A DNA stretch of 34,744 nt from Klebsiella pneumoniae (lineage in GTDB: Bacteria > Pseudomonadota > Gammaproteobacteria > Pseudomonadales > Azotimanducaceae). Below are positions 22,901-30,520 of this stretch, in pieces; position 1 is the first letter of the stretch, and every line of letters starts with the position of its first letter. The notes beneath the pieces were generated by a model. The model did not search any database. It was given only the letters and a program-made list of their open reading frames with translations, and was not told the origin of the DNA. The stretch is taken from the NCBI GenBank assembly GCA_945861675.1, contig CAMAVY010000021.1:1-34744 (forward strand), given 5' to 3'. Position numbers and translations under genes: made by a program.

Positions 22901-24055
22901 GGCAGTGTGGTCTCGGAAGAGCTGTTCCTGGTCTATTTCTTCAACAATGATGTGCCGAACCTGCTGCTGTCGACCCTGCAGGCAATCAACCTGTCCGAAA
23001 AAGCGAATGAGGTTTCGCCGGGTCTGATTCGCGGCTACGTGAGCTTCGCCATTGCGCTGGAAGCGATCCCGTTGCGGGGCGTTGTCGATGCGTATATGCA
23101 GCGCGCTCGGGAAGCCCTGCTCGTTCAGGAAAACCAATCGATTCGCGCCTGGGCGCATCTGGCGTTCACCGTGGTCGCGGCCGGTCGGGCGCAGTGGCAG
23201 CGCGCGGAGGAAATGACGGCGGTTGCGATGCAGATCAATCGTCAGCTGGGTGACCATCGTGGCTGGGAAGAGTGCGCCGCCAACATCGAACTGATCCGCA
23301 ACATGTATGGGCGCTTCGATTCTCCTGAGGAAGCGCTTGTGAACGCGGTGCTTGAGTCGGGGCTGCGCCGGCAGTCCATTCAGGTGCAAGGCTGGGGTTA
23401 CGCACTCAAGGCGCTGCTTGCGCATCACCAGCAGCGTATTGAAGACATGCGTGCGCCACTCGCGTCGTTCATGGCCGATGTTGATCCCGATCCGGCGTTC
23501 TCCGATGAGATCAATCGCCTCGAGGCGATCGGCCTTGCGGGGCAGCTAGCGGTGCATGATCAGGATTGGCAGCGCGCGCGTGAACTGCTCATGCGTGGCG
23601 CCGGGGTCATCAAGGCACTCGGGCTGCCGAGCCAGTTCCGCATTGTCACTGCCACGCAACTGTACGCAGAAGGTGCGTTGGAGTTCTGGCGTTGTCACCC
23701 GGACGAAACGCTGGCGCCAGCCTGGATCGAAACCGCGCTTGGCTTCATCGGCGCTGCAGCGCGCAGTTTTTCAGTCGTTCGGCCGAAGCTGAACTGGTTG
23801 CGCGGCAAGCATGCGCTGTACGAAGGCAAAACCAAACGTGCATGGCAGTACTGGAAAAAGAGCAGCGAATTGGCGGTTACCCTGGACATGCCCTACGACG
23901 AATTGCTGGTCGCCTGCGCGCGCTCGCAACTGCTGCATGACCTGGCCGCCGGCGCGCGCGTGACCGCGTTGCGGGCACGCATGCGCACGGGGCTGCCGTT
24001 GGAGGTGGCCCATCTGCTGCCAGCAGACGTGCCGAATGCACCCCGGGCGCGTTAG
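19913..24055 (+). CDS. Soluble-adenylyl-cyclase-like class III cyclase with AAA/STAND ATPase and helical repeats
   Basis: A 1,380-residue cytosolic protein with the domain order of mammalian soluble adenylyl cyclase. Cyclase domain C1 (about 37-225) has metal Asp46 (FVDLSGF), Lys92 and Asp96 (VKFAGDA). C2 (about 260-430) lacks the metal Asp (FVNLPD) but keeps adenine-side Lys303 (INKLSVDDKG) and Asn379/Arg383 (GDRVNLAARL). One composite C1-C2 active site is therefore expected to make cAMP. Next come a nucleotide-binding domain (GEAGIGKSR at 477-485; IDDVHWMDSASW about 604-615) and a long TPR-like helical C-terminus. Such ATPase/TPR parts usually regulate. ATG 19913 overlaps the last mini-ORF of a tandem-repeat leader as ATGA, with GGAG in the last repeat as ribosome site. 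The bicarbonate Arg of human sAC seems to be Ser here. Confidence 0.9.
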   Translation: MSDQQRALLNEWVKYVPELILSRLMAEGRPDGPTLEVTECAVLFVDLSGFTQLTENYARRGPEGAELLTRILNDFFGRVVDVIQYHGGDVVKFAGDAITAIWRENDHDDGDVALTLRAANAALQVRAAVAGYNADGHALSLKLAIGVGRIAVVHVGGELNRWEFAISGEPMHQVSAAGHLAEANDVIASPRAWALIGPFAAGDALADGHYRLQQLNRVLVRHEPTPIEVPLELEEAVRSYLPASVTRRIIAGQSEYIGELRTLTILFVNLPDMRYDTPLADAQTAMRGLQRALYFPFEGSINKLSVDDKGVTLIAALGMPPFAHEDDPSRGARAALAMHAVLQGLKLRCSIGVTTGRVYVGTVGSPLRREYTIMGDRVNLAARLMQNAQGGVLCDAETQGRARDDVEFGSGRDISVKGKSEPVRVYEPLCALKRTTRREQGGAATGLIGRQIELALMQTKLKALLDGGRSGTVVIEGEAGIGKSRLLAAFLEGAAERPMRVLTSAADAVEQSTGHLVWQELLLQLLQLGDVAPSARGAHVQKLLAHDAAIHELVPLLNAILNLDLPDSALTREMSGAVRASNLHVLVTNLLSFSAARQPLVIVIDDVHWMDSASWALLMAVWQQVSPVMFVLLTRPMGALQRPELSALRADNSVRSVQLDRMSPDDTVTLVARRLGVGSLPADAARFIRERAEGHPFFAEEIGYALRDAGFLHIENGTCTVREGQSLEHTNLPGTVEGIITSRIDRLSPPEQLTLKVASVIGRTFSTGLLHDVFPQESEREHLGAHLDVLRGLDLTPFESAASKDLYLFKHIVTQQVAYDLMLREQRKQLHRSVAAWYERERAFELPQFHGLLAHHWSQADEPAKAIEYLELAAENACAANANTEALRLLDELDARLAAMAQAAALAPSGASNLSQAFKRAHRLRLRATANHSLGRLEPTESALRSAMSALALPMPTGNGRVMLRVVRELLVQISHRRFGMPKAPSNADERRRLVLGSVVSEELFLVYFFNNDVPNLLLSTLQAINLSEKANEVSPGLIRGYVSFAIALEAIPLRGVVDAYMQRAREALLVQENQSIRAWAHLAFTVVAAGRAQWQRAEEMTAVAMQINRQLGDHRGWEECAANIELIRNMYGRFDSPEEALVNAVLESGLRRQSIQVQGWGYALKALLAHHQQRIEDMRAPLASFMADVDPDPAFSDEINRLEAIGLAGQLAVHDQDWQRARELLMRGAGVIKALGLPSQFRIVTATQLYAEGALEFWRCHPDETLAPAWIETALGFIGAAARSFSVVRPKLNWLRGKHALYEGKTKRAWQYWKKSSELAVTLDMPYDELLVACARSQLLHDLAAGARVTALRARMRTGLPLEVAHLLPADVPNAPRAR

Positions 24056-24108
24056 GAAGTTGCTTGGGAATCTGGCAGCCCGCAGACGAATCGATGCGAT
24101 GATGCGCA

Positions 24109-25485
24109 ATGACTAGCTTTACCGAAATCGATATCAGCCCAGCCCTTCGCCAGGGTGTCGAAGCTGCCGACTATGTTGCGATGACGCCGGTGCAGGCCGC
24201 GAGCCTGCCGGCCATTCTGGCGGGCCGAGACGTCATTGCGCATGCCAAGACCGGCAGTGGCAAGACCGCTGCGTTTGCACTCGGTCTGCTGGCCGCCATC
24301 GACGTCTCGGTCACGCTGCTGCAGGGGTTGGTGTTGTGCCCGACGCGCGAGCTCGCGGACCAGGTGAGCAAGGAAATCCGGCGCCTCGCACGCTTCATTC
24401 CCAATCTCAAAGTGTTGACGTTGTGTGGCGGTATTCCCTTGCGGCCGCACCTTGCGTCGCTGGTGCACGAGCCGCATCTGGTCGTGGGCACGCCCGGCCG
24501 CATTCCGGATCTTCAGCAACGCGGTGCCCTGCCGGTGACCGGCATCCGCGTGCTGGTGCTCGATGAAGCGGATCGCATGCTGGACATGGGTTTCACCGAC
24601 GACATTGCGACGATCACCACGCATATGCCGCGACGGCGCCAGACGCTGTTGTTTTCTGCAACCTACTCCGACGCAGTGCGTGATATCAGCCGGCGCTTTC
24701 AGGAAGACGCATTGGACGTCAGTGTCGAGGCCACGTTGTCGCGCGACGAGATCGAACAGGCCTTCATCGAGGTGGACGAGGATCGCAAGTTCGATGCGCT
24801 GACCACGCTGCTCGGCCAGCATCGATCGGAAGCCACGCTGGTGTTCTGCAATACCAAACACGAAACCCGTGCACTGGCGGCGCAGCTCAGCGAGCGTGGT
24901 TACTCGGTGCTGGCATTGCACGGCGAGTTGGAACAGCGCGATCGTGATGAAGTGCTGGTGCGCTTCGCCAACAACAGTTGCGCGGTGCTGGTGGCAACCG
25001 ATGTGGCAGCGCGCGGACTCGACATCAAAGATATGCCGATGGTGATCAACTACGACGTGGCGCTGGATCCGGACATTCATCTGCACCGCATCGGTCGTAC
25101 AGGACGTGCCGGCAGGAAAGGACTGGCCTTGACGCTGTGCTGCGGCAAAGAGCGGTCACGTGTGCAGACCATTGAAGAAGATCAAGGTGCGCCGTTGAGC
25201 TGGCGCAAGCTTGTGCCGAGCCGCAGCACACCGAAAGCGTTGGTGGCCGGCATGGTGACGCTTGTCATCGATGGCGGGCGACAGGAGAAGTTGCGGCCGG
25301 GCGACCTGCTCGGCGCGCTGACGGGCGACGCAGGCCTGCCGGCAGAGGCAGTGGGCAAGATCGACATCTATACGACGCGTTCTTACGTCGCTATTGGCAG
25401 GCGTTCCGTTGATCAGGCGCTGCGCGCATTGAGCGCGGGGAAGATCAAGGGCCGCAAGTTCCGCGTGCGCAGAGTGGACGCCTGA
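24109..25485 (+). CDS. dbpA: ATP-dependent RNA helicase DbpA (DEAD box)
   Basis: A 458-residue helicase that acts on 23S rRNA during large-subunit assembly. The helicase core shows the Q motif (MTPVQAASLP), motif I AKTGSGKT, PTRELADQ, GTPGRI, motif II DEAD (LVLDEADRMLDMG), SAT, and motif VI HRIGRTGRAG. The C-terminal domain (about 385-458, ending KGRKFRVRRVDA) is the DbpA RNA-binding domain specific for hairpin 92 of 23S rRNA, separating it from RhlE/RhlB. It follows the cyclase gene after 53 bases and may be independent. The stop codon opens a 12-bp tandem repeat. Confidence 0.93.
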   Translation: MTSFTEIDISPALRQGVEAADYVAMTPVQAASLPAILAGRDVIAHAKTGSGKTAAFALGLLAAIDVSVTLLQGLVLCPTRELADQVSKEIRRLARFIPNLKVLTLCGGIPLRPHLASLVHEPHLVVGTPGRIPDLQQRGALPVTGIRVLVLDEADRMLDMGFTDDIATITTHMPRRRQTLLFSATYSDAVRDISRRFQEDALDVSVEATLSRDEIEQAFIEVDEDRKFDALTTLLGQHRSEATLVFCNTKHETRALAAQLSERGYSVLALHGELEQRDRDEVLVRFANNSCAVLVATDVAARGLDIKDMPMVINYDVALDPDIHLHRIGRTGRAGRKGLALTLCCGKERSRVQTIEEDQGAPLSWRKLVPSRSTPKALVAGMVTLVIDGGRQEKLRPGDLLGALTGDAGLPAEAVGKIDIYTTRSYVAIGRRSVDQALRALSAGKIKGRKFRVRRVDA

Positions 25486-25516
25486 GCGGGCTCCTGAGTG
25501 GCTTCCTGAGTGGATT
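25481..25516 (+). repeat. 12-bp tandem repeat (3 copies) starting at the dbpA stop
   Basis: CCTGAGCGGGCT (25481-25492), CCTGAGTGGCTT (25493-25504), CCTGAGTGGATT (25505-25516). Each copy carries a TGA, so tandem in-frame stops follow dbpA. The methyltransferase gene converges from 25526. Confidence 0.8.
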
Positions 25517-25525
25517 GTTGTGCTG

Positions 25526-26860
25526 CTATTCGGGCACGCCGATGCGGCGCAATGTGGTGGGCGGCAGTCTCATGCGCATCGATTCGCGCGCAATCGCGAT
25601 GCCGCCGTGTCGACCGGCCAACGCGTTCATGGGGGTCTCGCTCGCCGCCATGCTGCGCAATGCTGCATTGGTTGCGACGGCGTGTGGCACGCCGGTTGGC
25701 GGTTCGGCTGGAGTGATCAAGCCCGCCATCCACATGGCATCGACGGTGTTCAGCAGATCCACTGGCAACATGTCGGGCACGGCGCCTAGCGGCATGGGAC
25801 CTTGTTGCAGATGGGCCATGATTGCGCGCGCAGCTTCGTTGTCGAATTTCAGTTTGCCGCCGGGCGTAGCCAGCGCGTAGTCCACCTGGTCTGCAGGCTG
25901 CGCCGCGTACCAGTAGGCAGCCAGCCGGCCGGCGCTGCGTGCCTCGTCTGAGATCGTCGCCATCGGTCCGTTGCAGAACACGTCCACCCTGAAGGTGCGA
26001 TTGATCAACAGGTCTATGGCCAGCGTGCGGGCAATTGGCGACGCGATGTCGGCCAATGCACTGCGCCACTTTGCCTGTAGCGCGAAGTCTTCACGCAAGC
26101 ATTGCGGGGAGCCTTCGGCAATGTGTTCCAGACCGGCGGCGGCCATTGTGTTCAGCACATCACTGCACCACAGCGGATTCCAGTGTGCGTTCAGATACTC
26201 GTGGGCAAAGTAGTCGGCCGGTAGCCCCTGCAGCCGTTCGTCGAAGAGCGTCGTGATTTGTGCGTCCAGCGTGCCGGTTGCGAGTGCAAGGGCGCGTGCC
26301 TGCTCGAAGCGCTCGGCGGGCGTGCCGGACAGTTCTTCAGCAAGGGCTGCGACCAGGCGCTGGAACGGCATCAACCAGGCCCAGCCGGGCATCGCGTTGT
26401 AGCCCACTGAAAACACGCCGCCGGGCCGAAGTTGTTGTGCGGCCAGGTCGATCAACGCCTGCTGATTCTCGGGGCTGACCCAGGCGAGCACGCCTTGCGC
26501 GCAGACGTAGTCGGCCGCGAAGCTAGGTAGCGCCAGCGCTTCCTGGAACGTTGCCTGGCGCAGTTCGATGTTCGGCAGCGCAAGACGTTCGATCAGCGCC
26601 CGACCACGGGCGATGTGTTCCGGCATGGCGTCGATGCCGACGAAGCGGCCTTCGGGATAACTGGCCGCCGCAACAATGAGTCCGAGACCATCGCCACAGC
26701 CGAGGTCCACGTAGCTGAATGGGGCACGCGGCGCACGCGGCGGCGGCCGGCCATCCAGCAGCAACAGTGCGTCGGTCCAGCTCGGTTGGAAGTGCAGCGG
26801 AAAGTTGGCCGGGTAGCTCGAGCCGGCGACGTAGCCATCGATGGTCTTGTGTTGGGTCAT
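25526..26860 (-). CDS. SAM-dependent methyltransferase with C-terminal regulatory domain (PKMT_reg type)
   Basis: A 444-residue protein. The N-terminal class I methyltransferase domain (about 25-200) has the SAM motif VDLGCGDGLGL (about 51-61) and acidic loop VGIDAMPEH. The middle and C-terminal part (about 215-400) resembles the regulatory domain found with predicted protein-lysine methyltransferases (FAHEYLNAHWNPLWCSDV). The target is unknown. ATG 26860 opens with MTQHKTIDGYVAGSSYP, a normal family start. It converges with dbpA. An inverted repeat (26872-26880 and 26924-26932) lies just upstream. Confidence 0.83.
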   Translation of the reverse strand: MTQHKTIDGYVAGSSYPANFPLHFQPSWTDALLLLDGRPPPRAPRAPFSYVDLGCGDGLGLIVAAASYPEGRFVGIDAMPEHIARGRALIERLALPNIELRQATFQEALALPSFAADYVCAQGVLAWVSPENQQALIDLAAQQLRPGGVFSVGYNAMPGWAWLMPFQRLVAALAEELSGTPAERFEQARALALATGTLDAQITTLFDERLQGLPADYFAHEYLNAHWNPLWCSDVLNTMAAAGLEHIAEGSPQCLREDFALQAKWRSALADIASPIARTLAIDLLINRTFRVDVFCNGPMATISDEARSAGRLAAYWYAAQPADQVDYALATPGGKLKFDNEAARAIMAHLQQGPMPLGAVPDMLPVDLLNTVDAMWMAGLITPAEPPTGVPHAVATNAALRSMAASETPMNALAGRHGGIAIARESMRMRLPPTTLRRIGVPE

Positions 26861-27169
26861 TCGCAGGTCTGGTCAGTTGATTTACTGGCTGGCTGACTGA
26901 GAAACCTGAACGTGTGACTTGGGTCAACTGACGGCGGGCTGTGGAGCGCCGATCGGACGTGCAGTGTGAACAAAGCGTTCAGGGGGCGTGCCTCGCGCAT
27001 CCATCCGAAGGAGTACATACACACGGCAGACGAAAAGAAGACGCTGAACAGGCGCAGGGCGGTGCGATCGACACGCACATCAAGATAACGTCGGCCGGCG
27101 TGACCGGCATCACGCAGACGATCACCAGCAAGTTTGGTCAGGCGCTGCTCCCGTAGCGCAAAGCGTGAA
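26861..27169. other. Intergenic region upstream of the methyltransferase gene
   Basis: About 310 bases with no gene I can support. Frames at 26941-27156 (plus) and 26857-27078 (minus) are open, but their products look like no known family and lack ribosome sites. An inverted repeat GTCAGTTGA (26872-26880) / TCAACTGAC (26924-26932) lies 12 bases before the methyltransferase start. Confidence 0.5.
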
Positions 27170-27655
27170 TCAACGCCGCTGCGTTTGAAACGCCCGATCC
27201 GCCTTCTTGCCGCGATACACCGTCATGTCGATGGCGCGCAGCACGTCCGGCACCAGCCGGAACAGCAGCCGCGGTTCAGTGCGCATGTTGGCGAAGAAGG
27301 CGTCAGTACGCGGCGCATTGGCCGGGTCGCCGTGCCCGATGTATTTGTCAGCCAGCAGCCGGGAGATCGGCCAGATATCAAACGCCGGCAGCTCATGCGG
27401 GGTACAGCTACCGTCTGCTTCCACGTGACCGGCGGCGGGCGTCAGGGTCTCAATGCACAACGAAGCACGTGGATCAGCCAGCAGTTGCTTGCACCACACG
27501 CGTGGGTAGGTGCCGGTGATCCAGAACGCGTCTTCGTGCCACAACCACCAGACCGGCACCGTATAAGGCCGCCCATCGCGACGCAGCGTCGCCAACACCC
27601 CCACGAAGGGTTGCTGCAGAAACGCGTCGAGCATGTCCGATTGCATGCGGGGCAT
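27170..27655 (-). CDS. Pyridoxamine-5'-phosphate-oxidase-like (split-barrel flavin-binding) protein
   Basis: About 161 residues from ATG 27655. The split-barrel PNPOx pattern is visible: FLQQPFVGVLATLRRDGRPYTVPVWW near the start, then FWITGTYPRVWCKQLLADPRASLCIE. Family members bind FMN, F420 or heme and act on small redox substrates; the cofactor cannot be told here. Three possible ATGs (27655, 27646, 27634) exist with no clear ribosome site; 27655 is preferred because it keeps the most sequence without overlapping the upstream gene. It ends with a basic tail, GKKADRAFQTQRR. It lies 40 bases behind the hydratase gene on the same strand. Confidence 0.75.
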   Translation of the reverse strand: MPRMQSDMLDAFLQQPFVGVLATLRRDGRPYTVPVWWLWHEDAFWITGTYPRVWCKQLLADPRASLCIETLTPAAGHVEADGSCTPHELPAFDIWPISRLLADKYIGHGDPANAPRTDAFFANMRTEPRLLFRLVPDVLRAIDMTVYRGKKADRAFQTQRR

Positions 27656-27695
27656 GGGCTGTGTCTCGTGGGTGCTTGGCGGCTGTCGGAAGAGC

Positions 27696-28454
27696 TCAGC
27701 CGGTGAACGTGACAGTAACTTCGCCCAGACCGCTGAAGCTGCCCACATAGGTGCCGGTGCCTGCGTTGTTGCTGCGGGTGAACGCGCCCGTGATTACATG
27801 CATGCCGGCGTCCAGCGCCAGGCCGAATTTCGACAGTTCACGTGCCAGCGCTGCAAGCGATGCGAAGTGATCGTCGATGTGTCCGGCGGCGTGCACTGTT
27901 TCCTGCAGCGCGCCATCGAGATGCTGGGTCACCACGATCGAGGCCAGGTCTGGTGCATTCACAAGCGCCAGCTCCGGGCCGATGACGATGCCCCATTGCG
28001 ACAGATTGTCGGCGACGCGAACGCCGCTGTCGGCGCCGCCATCGGTGCGCTTCTGGTTCAGCTCAAAGGCAGGCATGACCGCGGCGACGGCGCTTCTGGC
28101 CTCGGCGGCCGTTACGTCTTTGCCTTGCAAACGTGCGCCGATGCGAAAGCACACCTCGGTTTCAAGACCAAGATTCGGAATGCTGGCCGCGGGAATCTGC
28201 GCGCCACTGGTAAAGATGCGCTGCTTGAGCACGTTGCCGAATGGCCGGATGCCCGGTCCGAATGCATTGCGGGATTGCCCGGAGGTGAGCCCGACCTTCC
28301 AACCACCCAGCTCAAGACCTTGCGCGCGCCATCGATCCAGCACCGCAAGCTGGATGCCTTCGCCTTCTTCGACAGTGATGCTGCCCGACAAGTGATTGGC
28401 CTGCGTGCTGCCCACTTGTTGACCCTGCCAGAACAACTCGAGATGGGGATGCAC
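27696..28454 (-). CDS. 2-keto-4-pentenoate hydratase/decarboxylase-like (fumarylacetoacetase-fold) enzyme
   Basis: About 252 residues. It resembles the MhpD/XylJ/DmpH hydratases and 4-oxalocrotonate decarboxylases of meta-cleavage pathways. Visible are GWKVGLTS, GLETEVCFRIG with the metal-binding Glu cluster, VMPAFELNQKR, and the C-terminal GTGTYVGSFSGLGEVTVTFTG. The start is assigned to GTG 28454 because AAGGAG lies 9 bases upstream; a TTG at 28463 touches that ribosome site and is less likely. The gene begins 5 bases after the stop of the SDR gene, so the pair is an operon, possibly for degradation of an aromatic-derived or keto acid. Confidence 0.82.
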   Translation of the reverse strand: MHPHLELFWQGQQVGSTQANHLSGSITVEEGEGIQLAVLDRWRAQGLELGGWKVGLTSGQSRNAFGPGIRPFGNVLKQRIFTSGAQIPAASIPNLGLETEVCFRIGARLQGKDVTAAEARSAVAAVMPAFELNQKRTDGGADSGVRVADNLSQWGIVIGPELALVNAPDLASIVVTQHLDGALQETVHAAGHIDDHFASLAALARELSKFGLALDAGMHVITGAFTRSNNAGTGTYVGSFSGLGEVTVTFTG

Positions 28455-28459
28455 TGCAC

Positions 28460-29416
28460 TCAACTCCTTCCGATATCTGTTGTTGCTGCATTCGCAGCAG
28501 CGCGCAACTCAGCTGCCAAGCCTGGATGCACGTTGGGGTAGCGATGATCGGCGATGGCCTGTGCGCGCGCCAGTTGGCTGGTGCGGACATCGTCGTGCGG
28601 GAACACGTAGAACCGACCGCTGCGAATGCTGTCCAGCACGCAGGCTGCAACTTCGGCAGGCGGCATGCCGTTCGCCAGGGCCGCGTTGTAGTTGTTCAGC
28701 AACGACTGTGCGGCAGCATTGCTCGGCGGAGCAGAAGCGCCGAACTCCGCTGGGCGATTGCGTGCCGCCTGCATGACCAGTGTGTTCACGGCACCCGGAC
28801 ACAGCACCGACACACGGATGTTGGCGCCCGCAATTTCCAGATCCTGGGCGAGATTCTCGGTCAGACCCAGGGCGGCGAACTTGGACGCGTGGTAAACGCC
28901 GACGAAGGGGCGCGGTGAGAAGGCGGCTTCCGACGCCGTATTCACAATGTGCGCGGCCTGGCCCTGCGCCAGCATGCGCGGCACGAAACTGCGTGCGCCA
29001 TTGGCGAGGCCCAGTACGTTGACGGCGAATACCCAGCGCCACTCGGCGTCGGTCTGTTCCCAGACCGGCGCAAAACGACCGGTCACGCCGGCGTTGTTGC
29101 ACAGCACATGAACTGCGCCGAACTCCGAGAATGCACGTTCGGCCAGTGCGTCCACCTGCTCGGGGCGCGTCACGTCGCATACCTGCGCCACGATTCGGCC
29201 GTTGGTGGATTTGGTGGATTTGGTGGGGATGCTCTGCGCGGCGCGTTGCAACGCCTCGGCTTCGACGTCGGCCAGAACGACATGCATCTCAGCATCGGCA
29301 AAGGCCTGCGCCAATGCCAGACCGATACCGCTGGCGGCGCCTGTGACAACTGCGACCTTTCCTGCCTGAAGCAGGCCTGCCTGAAGAGGACCGGGCTGTA
29401 GAAGCTCCCTGCTCAT
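28460..29416 (-). CDS. Short-chain dehydrogenase/reductase (SDR)
   Basis: A 318-residue classical SDR: TGAASGIG cofactor motif (about 25-32), CNNAGV, catalytic Ser in NTASEAAFS and Tyr-Lys in YHASK, then LCPGAVNT. The acidic residue after strand 2 (VVLADVEAEAL) suggests NAD preference. Two small in-frame duplications show at DNA level: a 15-base repeat near the start (PLQAG-LLQAG) and a 9-base repeat giving TKS-TKS-TNG around residue 68. ATG 29416 overlaps the stop of the upstream GHKL gene as ATGA, so it is translationally linked to an apparently unrelated regulatory protein. Confidence 0.9.
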   Translation of the reverse strand: MSRELLQPGPLQAGLLQAGKVAVVTGAASGIGLALAQAFADAEMHVVLADVEAEALQRAAQSIPTKSTKSTNGRIVAQVCDVTRPEQVDALAERAFSEFGAVHVLCNNAGVTGRFAPVWEQTDAEWRWVFAVNVLGLANGARSFVPRMLAQGQAAHIVNTASEAAFSPRPFVGVYHASKFAALGLTENLAQDLEIAGANIRVSVLCPGAVNTLVMQAARNRPAEFGASAPPSNAAAQSLLNNYNAALANGMPPAEVAACVLDSIRSGRFYVFPHDDVRTSQLARAQAIADHRYPNVHPGLAAELRAAANAATTDIGRS

Positions 29417-29880
29417 GAATCGGCTCTCCTGTTCGGGTTCAGCCGCAACCGTATGCGGTTGCGGTCATCCTGGTAGACATAGCTTGCGCTGTCGGACAAC
29501 TGTGCAAGCAGTACGGCACCAAGCCTGCCGACGGGTCGGTCTTCTACGGCGAGGTCTGTTGTTGCGAGCTGCTGATCGCGCAGCCATTGGAAGGGATCGT
29601 AGGGCGCGGCATCGTCTTCGTAGGTCAGGGCCACGTCGCCATCGGGCAGCAACTCAAGCTGAACGCGGATGCGGGTTCTGACAGGCGATGCACTTTCCAA
29701 AGCGTTACGTTCCTGAACGCCGTGGCGCAATGTGTTGGTATAGAGTTCCTCCAGCATCAGGACCAGTGTGAGTGCAGTTCTGTGGCTGAGACCAAGTGTC
29801 AGGGCGCGCGCTTCCAGCTCAGCCGTTGCGCGCGCCAGTGCTGCTTCGGTTGCATCCCAATTGGCCGTGTAGTGCTGCAC
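29413..29880 (-). CDS. Anti-sigma-factor-type GHKL ATPase (RsbW/SpoIIAB-like)
   Basis: A 155-residue HATPase_c_2 protein. The N box is EELYTNTLRHG (about 45-55), the G1 box is DDAAPYDPF, and the G2 region is VGRLGAVLLAQLSD, all weaker than in histidine kinases, as usual for anti-sigma kinases. Such proteins bind and release a sigma factor or another partner and phosphorylate an STAS antagonist. No STAS gene is in the window, but a SpoIIE-type phosphatase is encoded nearby (32067-34286), the enzyme that would dephosphorylate the antagonist. The start is GTG 29880. It diverges from the FecR gene across about 127 bases and overlaps the SDR gene downstream as ATGA. Confidence 0.85.
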   Translation of the reverse strand: MQHYTANWDATEAALARATAELEARALTLGLSHRTALTLVLMLEELYTNTLRHGVQERNALESASPVRTRIRVQLELLPDGDVALTYEDDAAPYDPFQWLRDQQLATTDLAVEDRPVGRLGAVLLAQLSDSASYVYQDDRNRIRLRLNPNRRADS

Positions 29881-30007
29881 GTTGCGGCTCGTGGATCAGG
29901 TTTGGTTGAGTTGGACCGCATGGTTGCCGTTTCCATGAGAGCTGGCAACCAGAGGCAGTGCAGACGATTCGGAAGTGCGCGAGTTTCCTCAACAGTGAGT
30001 GGTGAAT
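29881..30007. promoter_or_regulatory. Divergent promoter region between GHKL ATPase and FecR genes
   Basis: 127 bases separate the two divergent starts and must drive both. No operator palindrome stood out by eye. Confidence 0.4.
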
Positions 30008-30520
30008 ATGAGCAGTAAGCGAGTCAGGGTGTGGTGTAGAAACGTGGGCATGAGCCTGCTGGTCGGCGCATTGGGATCGGCATCGTTGTCGATGCTGTCT
30101 CTGGACGCAGTCGCAGCGGTCGCTGCCGGGGTGTCCCCTGCCGGCATGGCGTCCGCGGGCATGGTCAAACGACTTGTCGGCGCGGTGACCGTCGTGCGCG
30201 GTGGCCAGAGCATGCCTGCAAGCGTAGGCATGCAGGTGCTGGCGGGGGATGAATTACGGACGGCGCGCGGTGCGAGCTTGGGCGTGACATTCGCCGACAA
30301 TTCCGTAGTGTCGCTGGGACCGAACAGCCGGTACAGCGTCGAGCGGTTCCGCTTCAATTCCACGACCCATCAAGGCGAATTCGTCTCGCGGCTCGGTCGC
30401 GGCTCGTTGGCGATGGTGTCGGGCAAGCTTGCGAAACAGTCGCCGGATGCGGTGACCGTGCGCACCCCGTCGACCATGCTCGGTGTGCGTGGCACGCATT
30501 TCGTGGTGGACGTGCAATGA
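30008..30520 (+). CDS. FecR-domain secreted/periplasmic protein
   Basis: About 170 residues. The first 45 are a long signal-peptide or membrane-anchor-like region (KRVRVWCRN, then a hydrophobic stretch, ending AVAAVAAGV). The FecR beta-sandwich follows: VKRLVGAVTVVRGGQSMPA, GMQVLAGDELRTARGASLGVTFADNS, VVSLGPNSRYSVERF, and TPSTMLGVRGTHFVV. FecR domains in this setting are extracytoplasmic and often sit beside CHASE2-containing sensors, as here. ATG 30008 is chosen; two GTGs just upstream (29999, 30002) are possible. The stop overlaps the OmpA-like gene as ATGA. Confidence 0.85.
   Translation: MSSKRVRVWCRNVGMSLLVGALGSASLSMLSLDAVAAVAAGVSPAGMASAGMVKRLVGAVTVVRGGQSMPASVGMQVLAGDELRTARGASLGVTFADNSVVSLGPNSRYSVERFRFNSTTHQGEFVSRLGRGSLAMVSGKLAKQSPDAVTVRTPSTMLGVRGTHFVVDVQ

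Noticed and set aside
26941-27156. 71-codon plus-strand frame in the gap before the methyltransferase gene
   Set aside because: No ribosome site, no family resemblance, and an overlapping minus-strand frame of the same length class.
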